A DNA stretch of 64,000 nt from an uncultured Erysipelotrichaceae bacterium (GCA_910588075.1 CAJUOS010000001.1:1-64000), one strand, 5' to 3'; shown: positions 7,548-16,199, counted from the stretch's first letter. Numbers and translations are program-made. The notes: generated from the letters alone by a model not told the origin.

Positions 7548-8033
7548 ATGAAAAAAAATATATTCATATGTTTCATATGCTTACTTTTTTGTGGATGTAC
7601 TACTCGTTTAACAAAAGAGGAGAAACAGTTTTTTATATATGATGATATGAAGGAGAAATTAGTGAATCAAATACAATTTGATGAAACTATGGATTGTCAA
7701 GTTTCTCTTGTCTATAACAAATTAAATGATGGTTATAGATATGATATAATTATATATCAACCTTTAAAAGACATGTATTACATAAATGCTATGTGTTATG
7801 CTGAAGAAAGCTTAAATCAAATGTGTCCCAATATTGGTATATTTGATGATGAAAATTATCATTTAAAGAAAGATTATGTTAATAAAAAAGAAGGATTTTA
7901 TAAAGGAATACAATTATCAGGAATTGTTAAAATGAAAAGAAAAATTAAATTATATATAAGTTATTATACTGATATAAAAAGAACAAAGAAAATAGAAAAA
8001 TATATTGAGGTTTTAGAAAATGAGATTAGATAA
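7548..8033 (+). CDS. Putative lipoprotein of unknown function
   Basis: A 161-residue protein starting with a lipoprotein signal: basic MKKN, hydrophobic IFICFICLLF, then a Cys-containing box (LFCGC) followed by TTRLTKEEK. It is expected to be lipid-anchored on the outer face of the membrane. The rest is polar with alternating beta and helix character and no recognised domain. A GTG at 7536 is in frame, but GGGTGAT at 7538-7544 is spaced for the ATG at 7548. Its last 14 bases overlap the pseudouridine synthase gene, so the two are co-expressed. Confidence 0.75.
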   Translation: MKKNIFICFICLLFCGCTTRLTKEEKQFFIYDDMKEKLVNQIQFDETMDCQVSLVYNKLNDGYRYDIIIYQPLKDMYYINAMCYAEESLNQMCPNIGIFDDENYHLKKDYVNKKEGFYKGIQLSGIVKMKRKIKLYISYYTDIKRTKKIEKYIEVLENEIR

Positions 8034-8742
8034 ATTATTAGCTCATTGTGGTTTTGGCACAAGAAAAGAAGTAAAAGAGCTTATTAAAAAAGGATATGTA
8101 AGTGTTAATGAAAAAATAGTTAAAAAAGATAAAACACAAATTCATCCAAATTGTGATAAGATAAAAGTGAATGATGAAGAGGTTATTTATGAAGAATTTG
8201 TTTATTATATGTTAAATAAACCATCTGGATATGTAAGTGCTACTGAAGATTCATTATATCCAACAGTTGTTGAACTTATTGATGATTATTATCGTACAGA
8301 TCTTTTTCCAGTAGGAAGATTAGATATTGATACAGAAGGGTTACTTATACTTACAAATGATGGTATTTTGGCTCATCAACTTCTTTCGCCTAAATATCAT
8401 TGTCCAAAAAAATATTATGTAAGAGTTAAAGGTATTGTCAATGAAAAAGATATTGAAAGTTTTTATAATGGTATTGTTATAGATAATACTTATCAATGTC
8501 AAAGTGCTTATTTAAAAATACTATCTTTTGATAAAGAGAATAGTGAAGTTGAGGTTATTATATATGAAGGAAAGTTTCATCAAATTAAAAAGATGTTTAA
8601 AGCTATTGGGAAAGAAGTTATATATTTGAAGAGAATTTGTATGAAAAACTTAGAACTTGACGAAAATTTAAAGTTAGGGGAATATAGACGCTTAACTATT
8701 GAAGAATTAGATAGATTAAAAGATAAATCTGTGCTACAATAA
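8020..8742 (+). CDS. RsuA/RluB-family rRNA pseudouridine synthase
   Basis: The 240-residue enzyme isomerises uridine to pseudouridine in rRNA, probably 16S position 516 by analogy with RsuA. The N-terminal S4 RNA-binding domain (MRLDKLLAHCGFGTRKEVKE, to about 60) is followed by the catalytic domain with the motif GRLDIDTEGLLILTND (about 98-113), whose Asp is the catalytic residue. The family-typical YYMLNKPSGYVSA and EGKFHQIKKMFKAIG stretches are present. RsuA versus RluB subtype cannot be settled by eye; the YxLNKPxGxVSA form and short length favour RsuA (YtzG-like). It overlaps the lipoprotein gene upstream and precedes trmB. Confidence 0.9.
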   Translation: MRLDKLLAHCGFGTRKEVKELIKKGYVSVNEKIVKKDKTQIHPNCDKIKVNDEEVIYEEFVYYMLNKPSGYVSATEDSLYPTVVELIDDYYRTDLFPVGRLDIDTEGLLILTNDGILAHQLLSPKYHCPKKYYVRVKGIVNEKDIESFYNGIVIDNTYQCQSAYLKILSFDKENSEVEVIIYEGKFHQIKKMFKAIGKEVIYLKRICMKNLELDENLKLGEYRRLTIEELDRLKDKSVLQ

Positions 8743-8764
8743 GAGAAAATATTAGGAGGAGTAT

Positions 8765-9415
8765 ATGCGTTTAAGAAATAATCCTAAAGCAAATGAAATT
8801 TTAGAAAATCACAAAGATATTGTTGTATTAAATACAAAAGAATATAAGGGTCATTGGAAAGATGTTTTTCAAAATGATAATCCTATATATATTGAAATTG
8901 GTATGGGGAAAGGTGATTTTATTATTGAAAATGCTAAGAAGTATTCTCATATTAATTTTATAGGTATAGAAAAATTTCCAAGTGTTTTAGTGGGAGCTAT
9001 TAAGAAAATAGATGATGATCATCTTTCTTTGCCAAATCTTAAGTTTATGAAAGAAGATGCAATTTTTTTAAATGATGTTTTTGAAATTAATGAAATTGAT
9101 CGTATATATTTAAATTTTAGTGATCCTTGGCCAAAGAAAAAACATGCAAAAAGAAGATTAACATCTCATACTTTTTTACCAATATATCAAAAAATATTAA
9201 AAAATGATGGAAAGTTAATTCTTAAAACAGATAATCGTATATTATTTGAATTTTCATTGATTTCTTTCCAACAGTTTCATATGAATTTTCAAGATATTTG
9301 TTTAGATCTTCATCATAGCGAAGGATATGATGATAATATTCAAACAGAATATGAAAGAAAATTTTCACCGTATGGACCTATATATAGAATAGAAACAACT
9401 TTTAAAGGAGAATAA
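8765..9415 (+). CDS. trmB: tRNA (guanine-N7-)-methyltransferase TrmB
   Basis: TrmB methylates G46 in the tRNA variable loop using S-adenosylmethionine. The 216-residue product has the SAM motif IEIGMGKGDFI (about residues 44-54), the family signature NFSDPWPKKKHAKRRL (about 118-133), and the C-terminal TEYERKFSPYGPIYRIE that closes most TrmB proteins. AGGAGG at 8755-8760 serves the ATG. It is followed 4 bases later by a thioredoxin-like gene, as in several Bacillota. Confidence 0.95.
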   Translation: MRLRNNPKANEILENHKDIVVLNTKEYKGHWKDVFQNDNPIYIEIGMGKGDFIIENAKKYSHINFIGIEKFPSVLVGAIKKIDDDHLSLPNLKFMKEDAIFLNDVFEINEIDRIYLNFSDPWPKKKHAKRRLTSHTFLPIYQKILKNDGKLILKTDNRILFEFSLISFQQFHMNFQDICLDLHHSEGYDDNIQTEYERKFSPYGPIYRIETTFKGE

Positions 9416-9419
9416 AAAA

Positions 9420-9743
9420 ATGGGAAATTTAATTGAAATTAAAAATTTAGAAGATTATAAAAAGGCAATTCAGCAACGTAGTATATTAGTTTTTTCTACA
9501 ACATGGTGTCCTGATTGTCATTTTTTAAAAACATTTATTCAACAATTGGTTGAAAATAATCCTCAATGGACATTTTATTATATTGATAGAGATCAAATGG
9601 TTGATTTATGTATTGAGTTAGAAATTATGGGAATTCCTTCTTTTATTGCTTACCATGAAGGAAAAGAATTATCACGTTTAGTAAATAAATTAAGAAAAAC
9701 TCAAGAAGAAATTCAAGCTTTTATTGATTCTATTGATGAGTAA
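9420..9743 (+). CDS. Thioredoxin-family protein (YtpP-like)
   Basis: A 107-residue single-domain thioredoxin fold. The active-site motif is CPDC within TTWCPDCHFLKTF (about residues 29-41), rather than the CGPC of housekeeping thioredoxin. The cis-Pro loop is IMGIPSFIAY (about 70-79). It is likely a cytoplasmic disulfide reductase or redox helper with an unknown partner. AAAGGAG at 9405-9411, inside the end of trmB, gives the ribosome site, so the two are probably co-transcribed. Confidence 0.88.
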   Translation: MGNLIEIKNLEDYKKAIQQRSILVFSTTWCPDCHFLKTFIQQLVENNPQWTFYYIDRDQMVDLCIELEIMGIPSFIAYHEGKELSRLVNKLRKTQEEIQAFIDSIDE

Positions 9744-9794
9744 ACAATTTATATATTTTTGTAATTAAGATATTATTGGATAGGAGGAATAAAT

Positions 9795-10400
9795 ATGTTT
9801 AAGAAGTTTTTTATAAAAGATGAAGAAGACGAAGAGATGTTTGAAACTGTTGATCCTGTATTGGAACAACGACGTAAAGAAAAATTCAGTGCACCTCTTA
9901 TTTATAATGATGATGTAGAAGAAGAAAAAAAGAAGGAAGAAGTTAAAAAGAAAGAACCTGTTAAAAAAACACAACCTGTTGAAACAACATATCGTATGAG
10001 TGAAATTATTTCTCCTATGTCAGGAATAAAACAAACTTTTGAAACTGAAGTTAAAGTCAAAAAACCTAAAAAGAAAAAAATAAAAAAAGAAAATGATGAA
10101 TTAATTCCTATTATTAGTCCTTTTTATGGACCATCAGAAAATATGAAAGATGAAGAACAAAAATTAGAAGAAAAGAAAGTTCAATTAGAAATAGAAGAAC
10201 CTAGTGTTGAAAAAAATTTAAGAGATATTGCTGATATTGTAAAAGAAGAACAAGATCAATTAAAGATTATTGAAGAACGAACTGGTGAATTTAAGTTAGA
10301 TTTTCATAGTGTTAATGAGGATTCTTTTATAGATGAAATTGATGATTCTATGAGTTTAGATGAATTAATGAGTTTATATGAGAAAAAATTTAAAGATTAA
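9795..10400 (+). CDS. Unknown charged low-complexity protein with a repeated IISP motif
   Basis: I do not recognise this 201-residue protein. It has a basic/aromatic N-terminus (MFKKFF) and long Glu/Lys-rich stretches likely to be disordered or coiled. Two similar short motifs, EIISPMSG (about 70-77) and PIISPFYG (about 105-112), are embedded in the charged sequence. The C-terminus is an acidic helix (DEIDDSMSLDELMSLYEKKF). There is no signal peptide or membrane span. A strong AGGAGG lies at 9782-9787. The stop TAA shares its last base with the acpS start codon, so acpS translation probably depends on it. Two short linear motifs in a disordered chain suggest an adaptor or scaffold; this is inference. 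Confidence 0.7.
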   Translation: MFKKFFIKDEEDEEMFETVDPVLEQRRKEKFSAPLIYNDDVEEEKKKEEVKKKEPVKKTQPVETTYRMSEIISPMSGIKQTFETEVKVKKPKKKKIKKENDELIPIISPFYGPSENMKDEEQKLEEKKVQLEIEEPSVEKNLRDIADIVKEEQDQLKIIEERTGEFKLDFHSVNEDSFIDEIDDSMSLDELMSLYEKKFKD

Positions 10401-10729
10401 TGCGAGGAATAGGTGTTGACATTGTTGATCTTGAACGTTTAGATATTCATAAAATTCATTTTATTAAAAGAATATTATCTGAAAAAGAATATGAAATCTT
10501 TTTAGAAATAAAATCTGAACAGAGAAAATTAGAGTTTTTGGGTGGACGCTATGCTGCTAAAGAAGCATATATGAAGGCTAGGCATAAGGGATTGGGAGAA
10601 ATAGATTTTCATGATATTGAAGTTTTAAACTTCCCCAATGGTTGTCCTTATCTTAATGATGAATCTGCTCATATTTCTATTTCTCATGAAAAAAAGTATG
10701 CAATTGCATTTGTTATTATTGAAGAGTGA
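10400..10729 (+). CDS. acpS: Holo-[acyl-carrier-protein] synthase
   Basis: AcpS transfers 4'-phosphopantetheine from CoA to a serine of acyl carrier protein, activating fatty-acid synthesis. The 109-residue product has the two family motifs: GIGVDIVDLERL (about residues 3-14), with the Mg-binding Asp, and GGRYAAKEAYMKA (about 48-60), with the second acidic ligand. The ATG overlaps the upstream stop by one base (TAATG) and no separate ribosome site is visible, which implies translational coupling. A terminator follows directly. Confidence 0.95.
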   Translation: MRGIGVDIVDLERLDIHKIHFIKRILSEKEYEIFLEIKSEQRKLEFLGGRYAAKEAYMKARHKGLGEIDFHDIEVLNFPNGCPYLNDESAHISISHEKKYAIAFVIIEE

Positions 10730-10749
10730 AAAAATATTTCACTTTTTTT
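10725..10749 (+). terminator. Terminator after acpS
   Basis: AGTGAAA (10725-10731) pairs with TTTCACT (10737-10743), followed by a T-run to 10749. It overlaps the acpS stop codon. Confidence 0.85.
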
Positions 10750-10882
10750 CTTTTTCAATTTTAAAAAATTGGATAAAAAAAGCATACAATTTTCCCTTAT
10801 TAAAGAAAAATATTATATAAGTATTTCCCAATTTTATGAAAAAAGTATATTTATATTCCTTTTTTTATATTTTTGATGATTT

Positions 10883-10911
10883 TTGTCAAGTCTATTTATA
10901 TCATTTATACT
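10883..10911 (+). promoter_or_regulatory. Sigma-A promoter of the ssb-like gene
   Basis: TTGTCA (10883-10888), a 17-bp spacer and TATACT (10906-10911), with AAGGAGGAGG beginning 10 bases downstream. Its position shows that the ATG at 10836, in frame with the gene, is not the start. Confidence 0.7.
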
Positions 10912-10934
10912 TATTTATGAAAGGAGGAGGGAGT

Positions 10935-11267
10935 ATGTTTAATGAAGTTATTCTTATAGGGAAATTAGTAGATAAGCCTTTTTTAAGAGAAACTCAACAA
11001 GGAGTGAAACTAGCAACAATTGTTTTACAAATTGAAAGACCTTATCGAAATAATTTAGGAATTCGTGAAAATGATTATGTTAATTGTATTTTATGGAAAA
11101 GTATGGCTAGTCAAGTCACAGATTGTTGTGAAATTGGAAGTTTTTTAGGTGTAAAAGGTCGATTACAATCAAGAACTTATGAAAACTCTGATAATCAAAG
11201 TGTAAGTTCAATGGAAGTTAAGGTCGAACATGTAGAGATTTTGGATAAATATTTTTTTAAAAAGTAG
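10935..11267 (+). CDS. Short single-stranded DNA-binding protein (SsbB-like paralogue)
   Basis: A 110-residue OB-fold SSB. The N-terminal MFNEVILIGKLVDKPFLRET and the motif NDYVNCILWKSMA (about 54-66) are typical, as is LGVKGRLQSRTYEN (about 76-89). The protein stops at LDKYFFKK. It lacks both the Gly/Gln-rich linker and the acidic DDDIPF-type tip through which housekeeping SSB recruits repair and replication proteins. This matches Bacillus SsbB/YwpH, a competence-linked paralogue. The start is chosen from AAGGAGGAGG at 10921-10930 and the promoter inside the upstream in-frame extension. It is monocistronic, with a strong terminator. Confidence 0.85.
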   Translation: MFNEVILIGKLVDKPFLRETQQGVKLATIVLQIERPYRNNLGIRENDYVNCILWKSMASQVTDCCEIGSFLGVKGRLQSRTYENSDNQSVSSMEVKVEHVEILDKYFFKK

Positions 11268-11286
11268 TGATTTCACTACTTTTTTA
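11260..11286 (+). terminator. Terminator after the ssb-like gene
   Basis: AAAAGTAGTG (11260-11269) pairs with CACTACTTTT (11274-11283) around a 4-base loop and runs into a T-tract. It overlaps the stop codon. Confidence 0.9.
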
Positions 11287-11347
11287 TTTCTTTTTTTGAA
11301 TGAATTGTGTAAAATAAGAGAAGTGAAAAGAAAGGGGTTATATAAAT

Positions 11348-13156
11348 ATGAATATAGAACAATCTCATATAAGAAATTTTTCTATTATTGCTCATATTGA
11401 TCATGGCAAATCAACTTTAGCAGATAGAATCTTGCAATTAACAGGAGCAGTCAGTGATCGTGAAATGAAAGAGCAACTCCTTGATAGCATGGATTTAGAA
11501 AGAGAACGTGGTATAACAATTAAATTAAATAGTGTTCAATTAAAATATACTGCTAAAAATGGAGAAACTTATTTATTACATCTTATTGATACACCTGGTC
11601 ATGTTGATTTTACATATGAAGTTTCTCGTTCTTTAGCTGCTTGTGAAGGAGCAGTTCTTGTTGTAGATGCTGCTCAAGGTGTAGAAGCTCAAACATTAGC
11701 AAATGTTTTTTTAGCATTAGATAATGATTTAGAAATCTTACCAGTCATTAATAAAATAGATTTACCTAGCGCAGATCCACAAAGAGTTATTCATGAAATT
11801 GAAGATATTATTGGACTTCCTGCTGATGAATCTCCTCTTATTTCAGCTAAAACAGGATTAAATATCGAAGATGTTTTAGAAGATATTGTTAAAAATGTTC
11901 CTGCGCCTAAAGGGAATATTCACAATCCAACACAGGCTTTAATATTTGATTCATTTTATGATAGTTATCGTGGTGTCATTGTTTATGTTTGTTTAAAAGA
12001 AGGACAAATTCAAGTTGGCGATCAAATAAAATTTATGGCAAGTGGTGCAACATATGAAGTTGTTGAACTTGGTGTTCGTACTCCTAAAGAAGTCAAAAAA
12101 GAAAAATTAGTTACTGGAGAAGTAGGGTGGATTGCCGCTTCCATTAAATCTATTCAAGATGTTCATGTTGGTGATACTATAACGACATTATCACATGAAG
12201 CAACAGAACAATTACCAGGATATAGACAATTAAACCCAATGGTCTATTGTGGTTTATATCCTGTTGATAATGCACGATATAAAGATTTAAGAGAAGCATT
12301 AGAAAAAATGAAATTGAGTGATTCTTCATTGATTTTTGAACCTGAGACATCACAAGCACTAGGATTTGGATTTAGATGTGGTTTTTTAGGACTATTACAT
12401 ATGGATGTTATTGAAGAACGTTTAGAAAGAGAATTTGATTTAGAATTAATTGCAACTGCTCCATCAGTTGTTTATCATTGTTATCTTACAGATGGGACAA
12501 TGGTAGAGATTGATAATCCTGCATCATTACCTACACCTCAACATATTGACCATATAGAAGAACCATATGTGAGAGCATCTATCATGACACCTAATGAATA
12601 TGTTGGTCCAATAATGGAATTATGTCAAACCAAAAGAGGAGAATATGATGATATTGAATATATTGATGATTTACGCCGTAATGTGATTTATTCTATACCA
12701 TTAAGTGAAATTGTATATGATTTTTTTGATAAATTAAAATCATGTACAAAAGGATATGCATCATTTGATTATGAATTGATTGGATATAGAACAAGCAAAT
12801 TAACAAGAATGGATATTTTATTAAATGGAGATGTTGTTGATGCACTTTCTACAATTGTTCATAAAGATTTTGCATATAATAGAGGAAGAATTATTTGTGA
12901 TAAATTAAAAGAAATTATTCCTAAACAAATGTTTGAAGTTCCTATTCAAGCTGCTATTCAAGGAAAAGTTATTGCTAGAACAAACATTAAAGCAATGCGT
13001 AAAAACGTTTTAGCAAAATGTTATGGTGGAGATATTTCACGTAAAAAGAAACTTTTAGAAAAACAAAAAGAAGGGAAAAAACGTATGAAAGCTGTTGGAA
13101 GTGTAGAAATTCCTCAAGAAGCTTTTATGGCTATTCTTTCTGTTGATGATGATTAA
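11348..13156 (+). CDS. lepA: Elongation factor 4 (LepA)
   Basis: LepA/EF4 is a ribosome-associated GTPase implicated in back-translocation and in initiation or 30S assembly. The 602 residues give the full family length. The G domain has AHIDHGKSTLADR (G1, about 15-27), the effector region RERGITIK, DTPGHVDF (G3) and NKID (G4). EF-G-like domains II, III and V follow, and the unique LepA C-terminal domain includes YDFFDKLKS and AKCYGGDISRKKKLLEKQK. AAAGGGG at 11331-11337 precedes the ATG. It is transcribed alone between two terminators. Confidence 0.97.
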   Translation: MNIEQSHIRNFSIIAHIDHGKSTLADRILQLTGAVSDREMKEQLLDSMDLERERGITIKLNSVQLKYTAKNGETYLLHLIDTPGHVDFTYEVSRSLAACEGAVLVVDAAQGVEAQTLANVFLALDNDLEILPVINKIDLPSADPQRVIHEIEDIIGLPADESPLISAKTGLNIEDVLEDIVKNVPAPKGNIHNPTQALIFDSFYDSYRGVIVYVCLKEGQIQVGDQIKFMASGATYEVVELGVRTPKEVKKEKLVTGEVGWIAASIKSIQDVHVGDTITTLSHEATEQLPGYRQLNPMVYCGLYPVDNARYKDLREALEKMKLSDSSLIFEPETSQALGFGFRCGFLGLLHMDVIEERLEREFDLELIATAPSVVYHCYLTDGTMVEIDNPASLPTPQHIDHIEEPYVRASIMTPNEYVGPIMELCQTKRGEYDDIEYIDDLRRNVIYSIPLSEIVYDFFDKLKSCTKGYASFDYELIGYRTSKLTRMDILLNGDVVDALSTIVHKDFAYNRGRIICDKLKEIIPKQMFEVPIQAAIQGKVIARTNIKAMRKNVLAKCYGGDISRKKKLLEKQKEGKKRMKAVGSVEIPQEAFMAILSVDDD

Positions 13157-13186
13157 GAGAATTTTGTGAAATTCTCTTTTTCTTTT
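13155..13186 (+). terminator. Terminator after lepA
   Basis: AAGAGAATTT (13155-13164) pairs with AAATTCTCTT (13169-13178) around TGTG, followed by a T-rich tract. It overlaps the lepA stop codon. Confidence 0.85.
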
Positions 13187-13189
13187 GGG

Positions 13190-13217
13190 TTGATTTACTT
13201 TCTATATTGTTTATAAT
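13190..13217 (+). promoter_or_regulatory. Sigma-A promoter of the PBP gene
   Basis: TTGATT (13190-13195), a 16-bp spacer and TATAAT (13212-13217). AAGGAGGTG follows at 13229-13237. Confidence 0.7.
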
Positions 13218-13244
13218 ATAATAAGTCAAGGAGGTGCAATAAAA

Positions 13245-15308
13245 TTGAAAGCTTTTTTCAAAAAAAATCAAATCAGATTTGATGGTACAAAAGAAATTGA
13301 AACAAAAATTAAAAATCAAACTGACAATGTCATCTCAAGACGTTTTAAAATTTTAATAGTTTCTGTTATAGTATTTGGTCTCATTATTTTAATAAGACTT
13401 TTTATGACGCAAATAAAGCAGGAAGAGTACTATAAGACAAAACTTGCTCAATATAATACCGATGTTTTTACTGCTGATACTTTTAGAGGTAATATTTATG
13501 ATCGAAATTTAAAACGTTTAGCTTATAATAAAAATGTAAATTGTGCAACATACTATGCTGTCAAAGGAATAAAAAAAGAAGAAATAGATGTCATGATTCA
13601 TTTTTTAATAGATAATATTAAAATTGATATTTCAAAAGTGAGTCAAAGGGATAAAAAAGATTATTTAATTATGAAAGATCCAGATTTTACAGATTCGCTT
13701 GTTTCTAATGAAGAAAGAAAGAGATATGCAGATGATGAAAATAGTGATGATATTATCTATGAATTAAAATTAAATAGAATTACTGATAAAATATTGTCTG
13801 ATAAATTATCTGATTTTGATATTAAGTATTATAAACTTTATTATACGATTACAAATTGTAATGTTGGTTCAACAGTTTTAATTGAAGGGTTGTCAATTAA
13901 AGAAGCAAGTCTTATTGGTGAAAATTCTTCGTTGTTACGTGGTATAAGAGTTACTAATGATTGGCAAAGAGATTATGATTTTGATGATCATTTCAAAGAT
14001 GTTTTAGGAAGAGTAACAACGAAAAAACAGGGGTTACCTGCAAACTTAAAAGATAAATTATTGGCTTTGGATTATAATAATGATTCTCGTGTTGGTGTAA
14101 GTGGAATAGAGGCAGAATATGAAACACTTTTAACTGGTGATGATGCAACATATAAAGTTGAATATGATGTTAATGGAAATCCAAATGTTTCAATTGTTTC
14201 TGATGGTTCACAAGGACAAAATTTACGTTTAACCATAGATTGGGATTTACAAAAAGCTCTAAGTGATGCGATTGAACAAGAATTGAAATCTCATACTGGT
14301 TATGCAAATCGTTTTAATAATCATATATTTGTGACTCTTATGGATCCTAATAATGGTGATATAATTGCTATGGCTGGAAAAAGAAGAGGAAGTGATGGAA
14401 AAATTTATGATTATGCTTCTGGAAATTATTTATACGCAATGGAAATGGGTTCTACTGTTAAAGGTGGTACTATTTATATGGCATTTAAAAATAATGTTAT
14501 TAAAAAAGGAACTGTTTATCATGATGCTCCAATCAAAATAGCAGGAACACCAAGAAAAAAATCATGGAAAAATTTAGGAAATGTGAATGAAATTCAAGCG
14601 TTAGCTCAATCTTCCAATGTTTATATGTTCCAGATAGCTATGAAACTTGGTGGTGGGAAATATGAATATGATAAACCATTGAGTATTGATATGGGAGCAT
14701 TTGATGTATTAAGAGAAGCATATGGAGAATTAGGATTAGGTGTACGTACTGGGTTAGATGTTCCTAATGAAGAATTAGGTTATCGTGGCGATAATCCAAG
14801 TGGTGGTAATTTACTTGACTTTGCTATTGGTCAATATGATAGTTATACAACAATTCAATTGGCTCAATATGTTTCTACGATTGCTAATGGAGGAAAAAGA
14901 ATTCAACCTCATCTTTTCTTAGAATCTTTTACTGAAGATGAAGATAATAATTATATTTCCCTTTATCAACATAAAATAAAGATATTAGATGATGTTTCAT
15001 ATTATCAAACAGCATTTGAACAAATTCAAAAAGGTTTTAGAGAATGTATTTTAACTGGAACTGGTAGAACAGTTAATGGTTCATATCAACCAGCTGGTAA
15101 AACAGGAACTGCTCAAAGAATTGATTATGCAACAAATAAAGATTATCCTAACCATTTGTTTGTTGGATATGCACCATATGATAAGCCTGTTATATCTGTA
15201 GCATGTGCAACAGAAAGGCAAGCAAGTGATAGTGGAGAATCTTGTAAACCATTAGCAAAAAAAGCATTTCAGAAATACTTTGAAAAATATGGTGTAAAAA
15301 GTGATTAA
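13245..15308 (+). CDS. Class B penicillin-binding protein (transpeptidase)
   Basis: A monofunctional peptidoglycan transpeptidase that cross-links stem peptides. A cytoplasmic basic segment is followed by one membrane anchor (about residues 36-57, ILIVSVIVFGLIILIRLF). The dimerisation/pedestal domain contains RGNIYDRNLKRLA. The catalytic domain carries the SxxK motif STVK (nucleophile Ser403), SSN at about 456-458 and KTGTAQ at about 619. No PASTA domains are visible. The start is TTG, placed 7 bases after AAGGAGGTG; no ATG fits. It resembles PBP2/FtsI-type proteins, but the septal versus elongation role cannot be decided because no division or Rod genes adjoin it. It has its own promoter and a weak terminator. 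Confidence 0.9.
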   Translation: MKAFFKKNQIRFDGTKEIETKIKNQTDNVISRRFKILIVSVIVFGLIILIRLFMTQIKQEEYYKTKLAQYNTDVFTADTFRGNIYDRNLKRLAYNKNVNCATYYAVKGIKKEEIDVMIHFLIDNIKIDISKVSQRDKKDYLIMKDPDFTDSLVSNEERKRYADDENSDDIIYELKLNRITDKILSDKLSDFDIKYYKLYYTITNCNVGSTVLIEGLSIKEASLIGENSSLLRGIRVTNDWQRDYDFDDHFKDVLGRVTTKKQGLPANLKDKLLALDYNNDSRVGVSGIEAEYETLLTGDDATYKVEYDVNGNPNVSIVSDGSQGQNLRLTIDWDLQKALSDAIEQELKSHTGYANRFNNHIFVTLMDPNNGDIIAMAGKRRGSDGKIYDYASGNYLYAMEMGSTVKGGTIYMAFKNNVIKKGTVYHDAPIKIAGTPRKKSWKNLGNVNEIQALAQSSNVYMFQIAMKLGGGKYEYDKPLSIDMGAFDVLREAYGELGLGVRTGLDVPNEELGYRGDNPSGGNLLDFAIGQYDSYTTIQLAQYVSTIANGGKRIQPHLFLESFTEDEDNNYISLYQHKIKILDDVSYYQTAFEQIQKGFRECILTGTGRTVNGSYQPAGKTGTAQRIDYATNKDYPNHLFVGYAPYDKPVISVACATERQASDSGESCKPLAKKAFQKYFEKYGVKSD

Positions 15309-15333
15309 AAATTGTAGCATTTTTAATCACTTT
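15298..15333 (+). terminator. Possible terminator after the PBP gene
   Basis: A 14-bp stem (15298-15311 with 15320-15333) around an 8-base loop overlaps the stop codon. The T-tract after it is only three bases, so its strength is uncertain. Confidence 0.5.
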
Positions 15334-15375
15334 ATGCTATGATAGTATGGCGAAGTTATGATGGAGGTGTAAAAA

Positions 15376-15525
15376 ATGAGAGAAAACATCATTTTAAAAT
15401 GTACTGAATGTGGTGAAGAAAACTATATTAATACTAAAAATAAAAGAAATCATCCAGAAAGAATGGAAGTAAAAAAATACTGTTCTAGATGTAATAAAAA
15501 AACAACTCATAAAGAAAAAAAATAA
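15376..15525 (+). CDS. rpmG: 50S ribosomal protein L33 (zinc-binding form)
   Basis: This 49-residue gene encodes L33, a small 50S protein near the E site. The sequence begins MRENIILKCTECGEENYI and keeps both Cys pairs (CTEC at about 9-12 and CSRC at about 36-39), so this is the zinc-ribbon C+ form. GGAGGTG lies at 15363-15369. A possible extended -10 (TGC then TATGAT, 15335-15343) lies ahead and a terminator follows, so it is probably transcribed alone. Organisms often carry several L33 genes; whether this is the main copy cannot be told. Confidence 0.95.
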   Translation: MRENIILKCTECGEENYINTKNKRNHPERMEVKKYCSRCNKKTTHKEKK

Positions 15526-15543
15526 GCCTTTTATGGCTTTTTT
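15524..15543 (+). terminator. Terminator after rpmG
   Basis: AAGCC (15524-15528) pairs with GGCTT (15535-15539) around TTTTAT, followed by a T-run to 15543. Confidence 0.75.
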
Positions 15544-15571
15544 CTTTTATATCTAATAAAGGAGATTTTAT

Positions 15572-16183
15572 ATGTTAAAAAAATTGATTGTTGGAAAAAT
15601 GCAAACAAATTGTTATATTTTATATAATGAAGATTGTCAATGTATTGTCATTGATCCAGGTAGTCAAGGTCAAAAAATTGCTAAATATATTGATGAACAT
15701 GAATTAAAACTATTAGCTATTCTTTTGACTCATGGACATTTTGATCATGTGGGTGCTGTGGATTATTTATATCAAAAATATCATTGTCCTATTTATACAC
15801 ATCAAGAGACATTACCTCTTTTAAATCAACCAAAACTGAACTTATCTTTTTTTGAAACTCCTTTTATTGTTGAAGCACCAGTCAAAATTATAGATACACA
15901 GTTTCAAATTGGTCCATTTCAATTGATATGGATGTTATTAGAAGGACATTGTCAAGGAAGCAGTATGATTTACTATCCTGATGAAGATATGATATTTAGT
16001 GGTGATGTTTTATTTAAAGGTTCTATAGGAAGGTATGATTTTCCTACATCTTCACATCATGAAACAAAAAAAAGTTTAGAGATTATTAAACATTTAAACT
16101 TTGATGCAAGAATATTACCTGGACACGGAGAAGAAACAACACTTGCATATGAAAAAAATTTTAATCCTTACTTAAAGTCATAA
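15572..16183 (+). CDS. yqgX: MBL-fold metallo-hydrolase (YqgX-like, glyoxalase II type)
   Basis: A 203-residue zinc hydrolase of the metallo-beta-lactamase fold. The main metal motif is LTHGHFDHVGA (HxHxDH, about residues 50-60), a second His is in LEGHCQGS, the bridging Asp is in FSGDVLFKGSIGRYDF, and the last His is in ILPGHGEET. This set matches YqgX, a glyoxalase II-like enzyme (thioester hydrolase, possibly of S-lactoyl-bacillithiol type). In Bacillus, yqgX also lies close upstream of the comG operon, as here. AAAGGAG precedes the ATG. The substrate is not shown by the sequence. Confidence 0.87.
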   Translation: MLKKLIVGKMQTNCYILYNEDCQCIVIDPGSQGQKIAKYIDEHELKLLAILLTHGHFDHVGAVDYLYQKYHCPIYTHQETLPLLNQPKLNLSFFETPFIVEAPVKIIDTQFQIGPFQLIWMLLEGHCQGSSMIYYPDEDMIFSGDVLFKGSIGRYDFPTSSHHETKKSLEIIKHLNFDARILPGHGEETTLAYEKNFNPYLKS

Positions 16184-16199
16184 ATTGATGACTTTTTTT
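16174..16199 (+). terminator. Terminator after yqgX
   Basis: AAAGTCAT (16174-16181) pairs with ATGACTTT (16188-16195) around a 6-base loop, with a T-run to 16199. It isolates the comG operon from upstream transcription. Confidence 0.85.

Noticed and set aside
10836..10934. In-frame extension upstream of the SSB gene (MKKVYLYSFF...)
   Set aside because: It contains the promoter and the AAGGAGGAGG site, has no ribosome site of its own, and does not match SSB proteins.
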